Part shown: positions 8,550 through 16,833 of the stretch, in pieces | How the letters are laid out: every line of letters begins with the position of its first letter | Position numbering within the stretch: position 1 is the first letter of the stretch | NCBI RefSeq assembly: GCF_900637845.1 | Contig: NZ_LR134439.1 | Coordinates: 558,001-622,000, forward strand | DNA length: 64,000 nt | Direction of reading: 5' to 3' | Origin: Erysipelothrix rhusiopathiae | GTDB taxonomy: Bacteria > Bacillota_I > Bacilli_A > Erysipelotrichales > Erysipelotrichaceae | The notes under the pieces: generated by a model | What the model saw: only the letters and a program-made list of their open reading frames with translations | The model's database searches: none | What the model was told of the DNA's origin: nothing | Translations under genes and position numbers: made by a program

Positions 8550-9425
8550 ATGAAGCGTTACCGTTGCATTGATATCGGAGGCACATCGATAAAACATGCA
8601 TGTTATAACGAGTTGGGTGAGGCGTTAACTGAAACTGAAACCCTTTCTGTAAAACAAACAGCCGGTAATCATGAAATTGTTGATACCTTGCATCAAATTT
8701 TAAAGCAGGATTTAGATGTCGATGGTGTTGCGATTTCAACGGCCGGTGTTGTGGATTTAGAAACCGGATCGATTCAATATGCGGGGTATACCATTCCTGA
8801 TTACACGGGAACCCCGCTTAAAGAAATTATCGAATCAACCTATCACATTCCATGTTTCGTAGAGAATGATGTGAATTGTGCCTGTATGGGTGAGTATTGG
8901 CAAGGTGCTGCACGTGGTGCATCGTCGGTGGTATGCCTTACCATTGGTACAGGGGTTGGTGGTGCATTAATGTTTGAAGGAAATCTTTGGCATGGTGCAA
9001 GCGGTACGGCAGGGGAAGTCGGGTACATTCCAATAAAGAACGCATATTTTCAAGATTTAGCGTCCACAACCGCATTGGTCGAAGATGTGATGAAACATCA
9101 TCCCAGTGATCAAATATTTGATGGACGATTGGTAATTGCCAATGCAAAAAGAGGGGATCTTATTTGCCAACAAGCACTTACACGATTTGTAGATCATTTA
9201 GTTCAAGGTCTTGCTACCATTCAATACTTAATCAACCCCGAGGTAATTGTCCTTGGTGGGGGAATTATGGCACAGCAAGCTTATCTTGAACCGATGATCA
9301 AAGCTGCACTTGAAGAAACCATGATCCCATCCTTTAATACCGCAAACATCCAGTTTGCAAAACTTAAAAACGATGCGGGCATGGTTGGTGCGCTCTATCA
9401 CTTTTTAAGAAGAAAGGAAGGATAA
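8550..9425 (+). CDS. nanK: ROK family sugar kinase, probable N-acetylmannosamine kinase
   Basis: A 291-residue ROK kinase with the N-terminal phosphate motif DIGGTSIK and the ROK signature around CLTIGTGVGGALMFEGNLWHG. Placed 11 bp after nanA and followed at once by the regulator, it is best read as the kinase making ManNAc-6-P for NanE. The Cys-rich zinc motif (CxCGxxGCxE) found in many ROK proteins is missing; the equivalent segment after GEVGYIPI has no cysteines. ManNAc specificity is inferred from context; a generic glucokinase-like activity is the alternative. Confidence 0.82.
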   Translation: MKRYRCIDIGGTSIKHACYNELGEALTETETLSVKQTAGNHEIVDTLHQILKQDLDVDGVAISTAGVVDLETGSIQYAGYTIPDYTGTPLKEIIESTYHIPCFVENDVNCACMGEYWQGAARGASSVVCLTIGTGVGGALMFEGNLWHGASGTAGEVGYIPIKNAYFQDLASTTALVEDVMKHHPSDQIFDGRLVIANAKRGDLICQQALTRFVDHLVQGLATIQYLINPEVIVLGGGIMAQQAYLEPMIKAALEETMIPSFNTANIQFAKLKNDAGMVGALYHFLRRKEG

Positions 9426-9426
9426 C

Positions 9427-10248
9427 ATGGATATCCTCGATGAAATACAAAAACAATATGTCAATTTTTCTCAGAAAGAGAAACAAATTGCCATGTACAT
9501 TCTGCAAAAAAATAATGAAATTAAAAATATAAATATTGGCAAACTGGCAGAACAAACGGGAACTTCCAGTGCAACGATTACACGCTTTTGTCGCAAAATT
9601 GGGTGTGAGAGTTTTGTTGATATGAAAATTCAAATTTCTGCAGCAGAACAAGATGGGATACCACTTGAGTCTTCGGATATCTTTGATAGTGTTTATTCTT
9701 ACTACAATCGCGTGATTGATCGTACAAAGAAAAACATCGACAAAGAAGAGTTGGAACGTGTAATTACAGCTTTAAAAGATGCTCAGAGAATCTTTATCTA
9801 TGGCGTTGGGAGTTCAGGGCTCACAGCGATGGAAATGACGCAACGATTATTACGTATGGGGTTCAATGTCTCCGGTATTACCGATTCCCATATGATGTTG
9901 ATTAATTCAACCATTACCAAAGAAAAAGATCTTGTAATTGGTATCTCCACATCGGGGAAAACAATTGAAGTACTTAATGCTGTAAAGACAGCTAAAAATA
10001 ATGGATCAAAAATATTATCCATGACCAGTTTCTCAGAAAGTGAATTAGCGCATATTAGTGATTACCAAATGTTTGTATACAACAGTTTATTTATCGACAA
10101 CAAACGTTTTGTGAATTCACAGTTTGCGATTATGTATCTTGTTGATATTATCTCCATGAAATTATTGGAAGATGATCAATACAGTTATGTTATGAGTCAA
10201 ACTGTGGATGCGATTATAAAAAAAGCAAATGAAAAAATGGAAGAATAA
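9427..10248 (+). CDS. RpiR family transcriptional regulator of sialic acid genes
   Basis: A 273-residue RpiR-type regulator: N-terminal helix-turn-helix (about 1-77; IGKLAEQTGTSSATITRFCRKIG is the recognition region) and a C-terminal SIS sugar-phosphate isomerase fold (about 105-245; FIYGVGSSGLTAMEM, GISTSGKTIEVLNA). It starts 2 bp after the kinase stop, so it is part of the operon. In Firmicutes such proteins (NanR) sense ManNAc-6-P and repress nan genes, and that is the likely role here. Candidate operators lie at 7419-7452 and 10308-10340. Confidence 0.88.
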   Translation: MDILDEIQKQYVNFSQKEKQIAMYILQKNNEIKNINIGKLAEQTGTSSATITRFCRKIGCESFVDMKIQISAAEQDGIPLESSDIFDSVYSYYNRVIDRTKKNIDKEELERVITALKDAQRIFIYGVGSSGLTAMEMTQRLLRMGFNVSGITDSHMMLINSTITKEKDLVIGISTSGKTIEVLNAVKTAKNNGSKILSMTSFSESELAHISDYQMFVYNSLFIDNKRFVNSQFAIMYLVDIISMKLLEDDQYSYVMSQTVDAIIKKANEKMEE

Positions 10249-10307
10249 GGTAATTTAAAGCCGTTTTTTACGAAAACTGTTTTAATAAAAGCAAAATCTA
10301 AACTGTG

Positions 10308-10340
10308 TTTACGAAAATGAATTTCATGAATTATGAAATT
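10308..10340. promoter_or_regulatory. Candidate operator upstream of the sialic acid transporter
   Basis: Contains TTTACGAAAATGA (10308-10320), identical to the copy at 7419-7431, overlapping by one base a perfect inverted repeat of 8-bp arms AATTTCAT (10320-10327) and ATGAAATT (10333-10340). A weaker copy, TTTACGAAAACTG, is at 10267-10279. It lies 23 bp upstream of the -35 box. Confidence 0.55.
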
Positions 10341-10353
10341 GTAAATAATTTTA

Positions 10354-10367
10354 TGAAAACGCTTGCA
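10354..10367 (+). promoter_or_regulatory. cre site for CcpA at the transporter promoter
   Basis: TGAAAACGCTTGCA matches 13 of 14 positions of TGWAANCGNTNWCA. It overlaps the -35 box, a position expected to give catabolite repression. Confidence 0.65.
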
Positions 10368-10390
10368 AAGATACAAATAGATGCTATTAT
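10363..10390 (+). promoter_or_regulatory. Promoter of the sialic acid ABC transporter genes
   Basis: TTGCAA (10363-10368), 16-bp spacer, TATTAT (10385-10390), 55 bp upstream of the binding-protein ATG. It implies the transporter can be transcribed separately from nanA. Confidence 0.6.
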
Positions 10391-10445
10391 GAAATTACGT
10401 ACAGCATATTCAAATGCTTGATATGCATGTTAGAGGAGGAAAAGC

Positions 10446-11741
10446 ATGAAACGATTTACGAAAGGTGTTATCACAACAGCAGCATTAGCGTTGTTGTTGA
10501 CAGGATGTGGTAAGAAGAAAGATTCTGAAGAAGTAACCATTAAATATTGGAACTTCCCAAACTTTACCAATGATCAAGAATTTCCAGATTCAGCAGATTA
10601 CGATGCAGCGCTTATTAAAGCATTTGAGGAAAAAAACCCAACCATTAAGGTTGATTACCAAAAAATTGACTTTACAGATGGTCCTGCAAAAGTTGAAACC
10701 GCAATTCAATCAAAAACAAATCCTGATGTAATCTATGATGCTCCAGGTCGTGTTATTGACTGGGCTTCAAAAGGATACCTCAAAGAATTTGCAGATGTTG
10801 ATACAAAACAACTTGATGCATCAGCAGTAAAAGCAAGTAGTCTTGATAATAAACTCTATCTTTACCCACAAGGGATTGCACCGTTCTTAATGGCTGTAAA
10901 TACCAATGTAACAGATAAGTTAGGAATCACAGATTTACTTCCATTAGATAAAGAAGATAATCCAGGACGTAATTGGACTGTTGATGAATTTGAAACATTC
11001 TTAAAAGCAGTTAAAGAAAAAGATCCAGAAATGATTCCGACATTACTTTATGCGAAATCAGCTGCAGGGGATCAAGGTCCTCGTGCCTTTGTTTCAAACT
11101 TATACGGCTCATGGATTACAGATGAAGCAATCTCAGAATATACCATTAATAACGAACAAGGTGTTAAAGGTCTAGAATGGGTAGCTAAAGCTTCAAAAGA
11201 GGGATTACTTGGAAGTGGACAAGGTCTTGAATCAAAAGATGGTCAAGAATACTTCAAATCCAATAAAACCGCAATTTCAATTCTTTCATCTCCAGGACTT
11301 CGTACACAACACATGCAAGGTTCAGACATGAATGCACGTTTCTTACCTTATCCAAATGATGCGAAAGCACCTAAATATGAATTCTTAGTTGCAGGTCCAG
11401 CCGTATTTGACAACGGTGATGATGCGAAAGCAGCAGCAGCTCAAAAATTCGCAGACTTCATGATCAATGATGAAGTATGGGGTAAACGTACACTTCTTGC
11501 AACAGGAAACTTCTCAGCACAACAAGGTCAAACTGGATTATATGATGATGCAGAACTTAAATTCGCAGAATCACTAACACCTCAATTTGGTCCTTACTAC
11601 AATACCATTGAAGGTTATGCAAAAATGCGTCCTTACTGGTTCCCAATGTTACAATCTGTAATGAGTGGTGAAGCAGAACCGAAAGCCGCAGCGGATGCAT
11701 TTGTAGAAAAAGCAAATAATACAATAAAAGAAGCACAATAG
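10446..11741 (+). CDS. Sugar ABC transporter substrate-binding lipoprotein (probable sialic acid)
   Basis: A 431-residue extracellular binding protein. A signal peptide ends in the lipobox LLTGC with Cys21 as lipid anchor. The rest is a family 1 solute-binding fold (VTIKYWNFPNFT near the N-terminus, the usual carbohydrate-binder opening). The gene is followed by two sugar permeases and NanE, as in the streptococcal SatABC sialic acid transporter, so sialic acid is the likely ligand. A GAGGAGG site precedes the ATG. A stem-loop between this gene and the first permease should make the binding protein more abundant than the membrane subunits. Confidence 0.88.
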   Translation: MKRFTKGVITTAALALLLTGCGKKKDSEEVTIKYWNFPNFTNDQEFPDSADYDAALIKAFEEKNPTIKVDYQKIDFTDGPAKVETAIQSKTNPDVIYDAPGRVIDWASKGYLKEFADVDTKQLDASAVKASSLDNKLYLYPQGIAPFLMAVNTNVTDKLGITDLLPLDKEDNPGRNWTVDEFETFLKAVKEKDPEMIPTLLYAKSAAGDQGPRAFVSNLYGSWITDEAISEYTINNEQGVKGLEWVAKASKEGLLGSGQGLESKDGQEYFKSNKTAISILSSPGLRTQHMQGSDMNARFLPYPNDAKAPKYEFLVAGPAVFDNGDDAKAAAAQKFADFMINDEVWGKRTLLATGNFSAQQGQTGLYDDAELKFAESLTPQFGPYYNTIEGYAKMRPYWFPMLQSVMSGEAEPKAAADAFVEKANNTIKEAQ

Positions 11742-11757
11742 GTTATCAATCATAGTG

Positions 11758-11793
11758 ATGGGAGATGGATGTTTGTTTCATCTCCCATTTTTA
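11758..11793 (+). terminator. Intra-operon stem-loop between binding protein and permease
   Basis: Perfect 10-bp stem, atgggagatg (11758-11767) and catctcccat (11779-11788), followed by TTTTTATT. It lies 17 bp after the binding-protein stop. In sugar ABC operons such partial terminators or stabilisers set a higher level of binding protein. Confidence 0.8.
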
Positions 11794-11809
11794 TTAGAAG
11801 GGGATATGT

Positions 11810-12706
11810 ATGAAGGCATTAAAACAGAAAATTAAAAAGAAGCATATTGATACAAGTGGATATTTATTCTTACTCCCTGCATTGTTATTCTTCGTGACAT
11901 TCGTTTTATATCCCATGGTCAAAGGGATCTACTTATCATTTTTCAGATTTAGAGGACGTAACCAGGTCTTCTATGGACTCAATCATTACGCAAACTTAAT
12001 GCATGATGATATATTCTTAAAATCAATGCGTAATACAGCAGTTATTACCTTGGTTGCTGTTCCAATTGTGGTAATGTTGGCACTGTTTATCGCAATTCAT
12101 ATTTATAATAAACACGCTGCAGTTCGTTCGTTCTTTAGAGGTGTATTCTATATTCCTGCAATCTCATCCGTTGTATCCATTACAGTTGTTTGGTTATGGA
12201 TTTATAACCCTGATTTTGGAATCTTGAACTATATCCTAAAAAATGTAGGACTCATTAGTGAAAATGTACAATGGCTTGGAAACTCTAAGACCGCAATCTA
12301 TGCAATTATTGCAGTTCTGATTACCACAAGTCTTGGACAACCCATTATTCTTTATGTCGCAGCTTTAGGAAACGTTCCAGAAGAGTTATTGGAATCAGCA
12401 CGTATCGATGGTGCTGGGAACTGGGTTATTTTTAGAAAAATAATCTGGCCACTGATCAAACCAACCACACTTTATATTGTGGTCACCACGACCATTAACA
12501 GCTTCCAAATTTTCTCACTGATTCAATTAATGACAGCCGGAGGACCAAACTACTCTACCTCAACCGTAATGTATCTGGTTTATGAAACGGCGATTATTCT
12601 ACAAGAATATGGAAAGGCGTCAGCGATGGGGGTTATTCTTGCGGTAATTATCGCAATTATCTCAACTCTACAATTCAAATTCTTGTCCGATGACGTTAAT
12701 TATTAG
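11810..12706 (+). CDS. Sugar ABC transporter permease 1 (probable sialic acid)
   Basis: A 298-residue permease with six predicted membrane helices and the cytoplasmic EAA loop (EELLESARIDGAGNWVIF followed by WPLIKP) that docks the ATPase. It is the MalF-like partner of the permease at 12719. The 69-bp gap after the binding-protein gene holds the stem-loop at 11758. No ABC ATPase is encoded in this cluster, so a shared ATPase of the MsmK type, encoded elsewhere, is expected to drive it. Confidence 0.88.
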   Translation: MKALKQKIKKKHIDTSGYLFLLPALLFFVTFVLYPMVKGIYLSFFRFRGRNQVFYGLNHYANLMHDDIFLKSMRNTAVITLVAVPIVVMLALFIAIHIYNKHAAVRSFFRGVFYIPAISSVVSITVVWLWIYNPDFGILNYILKNVGLISENVQWLGNSKTAIYAIIAVLITTSLGQPIILYVAALGNVPEELLESARIDGAGNWVIFRKIIWPLIKPTTLYIVVTTTINSFQIFSLIQLMTAGGPNYSTSTVMYLVYETAIILQEYGKASAMGVILAVIIAIISTLQFKFLSDDVNY

Positions 12707-12718
12707 GGGGGAACATAT

Positions 12719-13552
12719 ATGAAGTTTAAAAAATTTGGACTCTTTAATATCATTTCAATGATATTCTTAGTCGCACTCACAATATTCTTTATCTTTCCAT
12801 TTTACTGGATTGCATCCGGTTCATTTAAATTACAAGATGTTGCGATCGCATTGCCACCCGAGTGGTTTCCTTTAAATCCAACATTTGATAACTATAAATT
12901 ATTACTACAACCACTAACCGCTCGCTGGTTCTTTAACTCAGTCTTTGTGTCCTTAACCACAACTTTGTTAGTGTGTACAACGGCTTCGCTTGCTGGATAT
13001 GCCTTAGCGAAGAAAAAATTCCCTGGGGTTAAGCTGATCTTCGCAATCTTTATTGCTGCGATGGCTCTACCGAAACAGGTAATCTTAATACCACTTCTAC
13101 GTTTCATAACTGAACTTGGGTTAATGGATACCTATGCAGCTTTAATTCTTCCAGCAGTTGGATGGCCCTTTGGTGTCTTCTTAATGAAACAGTTCTCTCA
13201 TGCAGTTCCAGATTCTTTGTTAGAATCTGCGGACATTGATGGCTGTAGTGAAATTAAGAAATTCTGGCACATTGTGCTTCCAATTGTGAAGCCAGGAATT
13301 GGTGCACTTGCAATCTTTACCTTTATTTCAAGTTGGAATGATTACTTCTCACAACTTGTCTTTACAAACTCGGAAGTTATGAAGACACTTCCATTAGGCC
13401 TTGCTTCCATGGCACAGTCTGCAGAGTTCTCATTAAACTACGGACTTCTAATGGCAGGGGCATTACTTGCATCCTTACCGATGATTGTTGTGTTCCTCTG
13501 TTTCCAAAGCTTCTTTACACAAGGTGTTACAGTAGGTGCTGTGAAAGGATAA
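12719..13552 (+). CDS. Sugar ABC transporter permease 2 (probable sialic acid)
   Basis: A 277-residue MalG-like permease with six membrane segments and an EAA loop (DSLLESADIDGCSEIKKF followed by LPIVKP). It begins 12 bp after permease 1 behind GGGGGG and is followed 4 bp later by nanE, so all are one transcript. Together with permease 1 it should form the membrane channel of the sialic acid importer. Confidence 0.88.
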   Translation: MKFKKFGLFNIISMIFLVALTIFFIFPFYWIASGSFKLQDVAIALPPEWFPLNPTFDNYKLLLQPLTARWFFNSVFVSLTTTLLVCTTASLAGYALAKKKFPGVKLIFAIFIAAMALPKQVILIPLLRFITELGLMDTYAALILPAVGWPFGVFLMKQFSHAVPDSLLESADIDGCSEIKKFWHIVLPIVKPGIGALAIFTFISSWNDYFSQLVFTNSEVMKTLPLGLASMAQSAEFSLNYGLLMAGALLASLPMIVVFLCFQSFFTQGVTVGAVKG

Positions 13553-13556
13553 GCAT

Positions 13557-14255
13557 ATGAAAAAGCATAGTATTTTTAAACAACTCGAGAAGGGTCTTGT
13601 CGTTTCATGTCAAGCACTTCCCGATGAACCACTTTATCGTGAAGAGGGTGGGATCATGGTTTTAATGGCTCAAGCAGCAGTCCGTGCGGGTGCCGTAGGG
13701 ATCCGCGCACAAGGGGTTACAGATATCAAACAAATTAAAGATGCTGTAGAACTTCCAGTAATTGGGCTCATTAAAAAACCTTATCCAAATTATCAACAGT
13801 ATATCACGGTAACAATGGCTGAAATTGATGCACTTGTTGAAACGGGCTGTGATATCATTGCACTTGATGCAACCTTAAGACCAAGAGGTGATGGGAAATC
13901 CATCGAAGCCTTTATTCATGAAATTAAAACAAAATATCCAAATTGTATTTTAATGGGTGATATTTCAACGTTAGAAGAAGGGATACATTGTGAAGCAATC
14001 GGTATGGACTGTGTGGGCACAACACTTAGTGGCTATACGGATTATTCACCACAACAAGAAGGACCGGATTACCAACTTATGGTAGATCTAGTACAACAGT
14101 TGTCGATACCAGTGATTGCGGAAGGAAGAATACATTCTCCCGAAGCAGCACGTAAGGCTATTGAATGTGGTGTACATTGTGTTACTGTAGGGGGTGCAAT
14201 TACGCGACCTCAAGAAATAACAAATCGCTTTGTGAAAGCGATGAACGATAACTAG
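13557..14255 (+). CDS. nanE: N-acetylmannosamine-6-phosphate 2-epimerase
   Basis: A 232-residue TIM-barrel enzyme converting ManNAc-6-P to GlcNAc-6-P, which then enters the NagA/NagB route (encoded here at 48316-50348). Family marks: GLVVSCQALPDEPL at the N-terminus, AGAVGIRAQG, the Lys/Asp stretch IGLIKKPYP, and VIAEGRIHSPEAARKAIECG with VTVGGAITRPQEIT near the end. Length is normal. It starts 4 bp after the permease stop. Confidence 0.93.
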   Translation: MKKHSIFKQLEKGLVVSCQALPDEPLYREEGGIMVLMAQAAVRAGAVGIRAQGVTDIKQIKDAVELPVIGLIKKPYPNYQQYITVTMAEIDALVETGCDIIALDATLRPRGDGKSIEAFIHEIKTKYPNCILMGDISTLEEGIHCEAIGMDCVGTTLSGYTDYSPQQEGPDYQLMVDLVQQLSIPVIAEGRIHSPEAARKAIECGVHCVTVGGAITRPQEITNRFVKAMNDN

Positions 14256-14269
14256 AAGGAGTTGGTTTG

Positions 14270-14563
14270 ATGACTTTAAGTCAATTAATTATTGGGTGGT
14301 TCTATTACGGTATTGTATTTATGGGTTTATCCGTATTAGCGACATTCCTCTTAAATAAAGTAACGACAAAGCGATGGTTACCCCCCTTAATTATTAATGC
14401 GGTAGCGATTCTCTTGCTTTTAGGACTTGCAGCGAAGGGACTTGTACCACCAAACCAACAAGCTTATGCACTTTACTTTATTTATATGCCTGTTGTTGCC
14501 GCAAGTGTCTTGTATAATGGATCCCTTGTCGCAATACAACGCATTCGTATTTTTATGAAATAA
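14270..14563 (+). CDS. Small membrane protein at the end of the sialic acid operon
   Basis: A 97-residue protein with about three hydrophobic helices and a basic C-terminus (RIRIFMK). A TTG one codon upstream is in frame, but the ATG at 14270 has better spacing to AAGGAG. It follows nanE by 14 bp and is closed by the terminator at 14571, so it belongs to the operon. I do not recognise the family. A helper of sugar uptake is possible, based only on position. Confidence 0.65.
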   Translation: MTLSQLIIGWFYYGIVFMGLSVLATFLLNKVTTKRWLPPLIINAVAILLLLGLAAKGLVPPNQQAYALYFIYMPVVAASVLYNGSLVAIQRIRIFMK

Positions 14564-14570
14564 TTCTCCT

Positions 14571-14602
14571 AAAAAGGCAAAGTCACCATTTGCCTTTTTT
14601 AT
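14571..14602 (+). terminator. Terminator of the sialic acid operon
   Basis: An 11-bp perfect stem (aaaaaggcaaa / tttgccttttt) with a 7-nt loop and T tract. Confidence 0.85.
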
Positions 14603-14675
14603 TTGTAAAAAATACTTGATATTCTAAAATCATTTCATGTATACTCTAATGAAGTGGGAACGAATGGAGAAGGTT

Positions 14676-15173
14676 ATGATTAATTTATTTTTGTATTTTG
14701 CCATTCTACATATACTTGCGGATTTTCATCTACAATCCAATAAAATGTTTGAGAACAAGAGCTCATCATTTTCATGGTTAATTGCACATATTAGTGTCCA
14801 TGCGATTGTATTTGGAATGTTTGCGTTTATGTTTGATGGAGAAGCCTGGATTTATGTAGCAGCCATGGTTTTTGTTCACTTTATCTTAGAGTTGATGAAA
14901 GCAATCATCATTCAATGTGAATTTAAAGGTGTTTGTAATCGTCTAGAGCTTGTGGAAGTGATCAGTCAATTGGTTCATTTTGGAGTGCTTTATGCATTCT
15001 CTAGTTATTTATTTAGACATCAGTTCTTCTTGGAAATTACGCAAATGCATACTGTATTTGGAATGGATGCAACCGTTGGTTTAAGTGTTGTGGTGGCTGT
15101 TTTAATGCTTACACGACCTGTACATGTTTTATTTAAAATTAAAAAAGGTTCACTTGAACTTGTGAACATCTAA
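14676..15173 (+). CDS. DUF3307-type membrane protein
   Basis: A 165-residue protein. The ATG at 14676 behind GGAGAAGG is preferred over a longer reading from 14637. Near the N-terminus it has LADFHLQSNKM and a following HISVHAIVF, the conserved His/Asp pattern of DUF3307 proteins. About five hydrophobic segments follow. The biochemical role of the family is not established. The gene lies alone between two terminators. Confidence 0.65.
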   Translation: MINLFLYFAILHILADFHLQSNKMFENKSSSFSWLIAHISVHAIVFGMFAFMFDGEAWIYVAAMVFVHFILELMKAIIIQCEFKGVCNRLELVEVISQLVHFGVLYAFSSYLFRHQFFLEITQMHTVFGMDATVGLSVVVAVLMLTRPVHVLFKIKKGSLELVNI

Positions 15174-15195
15174 CAGGCTTATGTCTGTTTTTTTT
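15172..15195 (+). terminator. Short terminator after the DUF3307 gene
   Basis: The arms aacag and ctgtt (5 bp) are followed by an eight-base T run that ends just before the ribosome site of the next gene. Weak stem. Confidence 0.45.
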
Positions 15196-15209
15196 AAAGG
15201 AGTCTTAGA

Positions 15210-15632
15210 ATGATACGAAAAACTCAGTTGGATGATTTACCTGTAATTTGGGAATTAATGAATGACTTGGAATGTACTGAATTTCCTTATGAATTATTTT
15301 GTGATGCATTTGAAGCTGTGTATTCCAATCCATATATGCATATGTTTGTCTATGAGGCAAATAAGACGGTTTTAGGCTGTTTAAATATGAGAATTGATGT
15401 CCAACTCCATCACAGTGGTTTCATCGCAGAAATCAACGATTTTGTCATGAATGCAAGTTGTCGTGGTAAAGGATACGGATCTGCATTATTAAATCATGCG
15501 GAAGCCTATGCAATCGAAAAAGGTGCATTACAACTTGAGCTGACAACCAACAAAAATCGCATCCGTGCTCATGAATTTTATACAGCTCATGGCTTTGAAT
15601 CAACACACTATAAATTTGTGAAAATGCTTTAG
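15210..15632 (+). CDS. GNAT family N-acetyltransferase
   Basis: A 140-residue single-domain acetyltransferase. The acetyl-CoA binding motif is ASCRGKGYGSALLNHAEAYA (R/Q-x-x-G-x-G/A pattern), preceded by the usual beta strand IAEINDFVM and followed by LELTTNKNRIRAHEFYTAHGF. Start behind AAAGGAG. The substrate is unknown; similar enzymes acetylate small amines or peptides. Confidence 0.82.
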   Translation: MIRKTQLDDLPVIWELMNDLECTEFPYELFCDAFEAVYSNPYMHMFVYEANKTVLGCLNMRIDVQLHHSGFIAEINDFVMNASCRGKGYGSALLNHAEAYAIEKGALQLELTTNKNRIRAHEFYTAHGFESTHYKFVKML

Positions 15633-15703
15633 TTTTTACGCGTTGGTCTATTGGAATAGATGTGATACAATGACAGTCAACGTAACCCGTAAAGGAGTCT
15701 TTG

Positions 15704-16312
15704 GTGATCATATTAATGAGTACATGGTTGGACGCGATTCGCAATGGTCCTGTTCAACTGAATACTGGAATTTATCTCTACATTGCTTTATTTGTTGTAT
15801 GTTATTTTACTTATTTTAGAAAACAAGAGCGTAACGAAAGTGCCATCAACATACTTCTCTTTATTTACTTTTGTGGTGTCTTTGAGGTAGCGTTGTTACC
15901 CATCCCGATGAACGATAAACAAATTCTTGCAAATCAAGCCCTTAAGTTTGGACTAAATTATAATACACAACCTTTTTTTATTGATCTTTTTGTAAGCCAA
16001 TATTCCAGTTATATGGATTATCTTATTCCAAATATTGTGATGTTAGTACCGTTTGGATTTCTTATGAATTATAAACTTAAAAAACCGAGTTTTTTAAAGA
16101 TTGTGCTTTTAAGTATGACCTTCTCCTTGTGTATTGAAATGACACAACTTATGATGCAGTTAACGCTGTATACACGTCGTGTTGCGGATATTAATGATCT
16201 TCTGTCCAATACCTTTGGAGGAATGCTTGGGTGGTCCTTGTACATGCTATGTGCTCCTGCAATTGAAAAAATCTTCGCTCTTATACCCGAACGAAGATCT
16301 CATAATATTTAG
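15704..16312 (+). CDS. VanZ-like family membrane protein
   Basis: About 202 residues with five or six hydrophobic segments. The conserved VanZ features are present: an N-terminal helix pair, NIVMLVPFGFLMNY (the N-x-x-x-x-x-P-F-G motif), and SFSLCIEMTQL followed by RRVADINDLLSNTFGGMLGW. The start is ambiguous: TTG 15701, GTG 15704 and ATG 15716 are all in frame, and GTG has the best distance to AAAGGAG. VanZ of enterococci gives low-level teicoplanin resistance, but the general family role is unclear. Confidence 0.82.
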   Translation: MIILMSTWLDAIRNGPVQLNTGIYLYIALFVVCYFTYFRKQERNESAINILLFIYFCGVFEVALLPIPMNDKQILANQALKFGLNYNTQPFFIDLFVSQYSSYMDYLIPNIVMLVPFGFLMNYKLKKPSFLKIVLLSMTFSLCIEMTQLMMQLTLYTRRVADINDLLSNTFGGMLGWSLYMLCAPAIEKIFALIPERRSHNI

Positions 16313-16328
16313 ACGCATTGCGTCTTTT
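16311..16328 (+). terminator. Terminator after the VanZ-like gene
   Basis: agacg / cgtct stem with a 5-nt loop and an eight-base T run, between convergent genes. Confidence 0.65.
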
Positions 16329-16330
16329 TT

Positions 16331-16747
16331 TTATTGCATGTGATGCAAATCGTTAACAATACCGCGAACACTATGAATTAAACCATCAAGTTTTGAAAGG
16401 GCATTGTTTATTTTTGTTTGAACCATATAATCCGCAAAAAACCCATCCATAAAATAATCTGCAAAGGTCCAGAAACCATTCAAATCACCTAAGTCATCAA
16501 AGGTACCATGCACATCCCGTAATTCTTTACTAAATCGTTGAAGTAGAAACTGTGCATCATTCATATGTTGTTTTGCTTCATTAATACGGTTATGTTTGAT
16601 CATCGTCACAAACATCCCACCACCAAACATATCAAAAAGTCCCCAGTCTGATGCTTTCTTTAATTGAGCACGAGATTGCTCCAGTTGATAGAGCAGTTGT
16701 TCTCCAGCACTGATTGCTTCGCGTATTTCTATGTTTTGTTGTGTCAT
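16331..16747 (-). CDS. Helical protein of unknown function (paralog of 20653-21063)
   Basis: 138 residues, predicted mostly alpha-helical with heptad-like stretches. The ATG at 16747 is chosen because the ATG two codons upstream overlaps GGAGG. The signature ASDWGLFDMFGGGMFVTMIKHNRINEA is echoed by ASNWGLLDLLSGNYYMTYTKYHKIESA in the protein at 20653, and both share a later W/YF-D-x-FFADY/LYADF stretch, so they are paralogs. Similar small proteins occur in other Firmicutes to my knowledge, without assigned function. It is probably cytoplasmic. Confidence 0.7.
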   Translation of the reverse strand: MTQQNIEIREAISAGEQLLYQLEQSRAQLKKASDWGLFDMFGGGMFVTMIKHNRINEAKQHMNDAQFLLQRFSKELRDVHGTFDDLGDLNGFWTFADYFMDGFFADYMVQTKINNALSKLDGLIHSVRGIVNDLHHMQ

Positions 16748-16833
16748 AACCATGCCTCCATGTTGTATAGCTTGAGTATACCGTTAAAGCATAATGGTAG
16801 GCATGAAGTGGGCTTAATCGACGTATAATCGTC

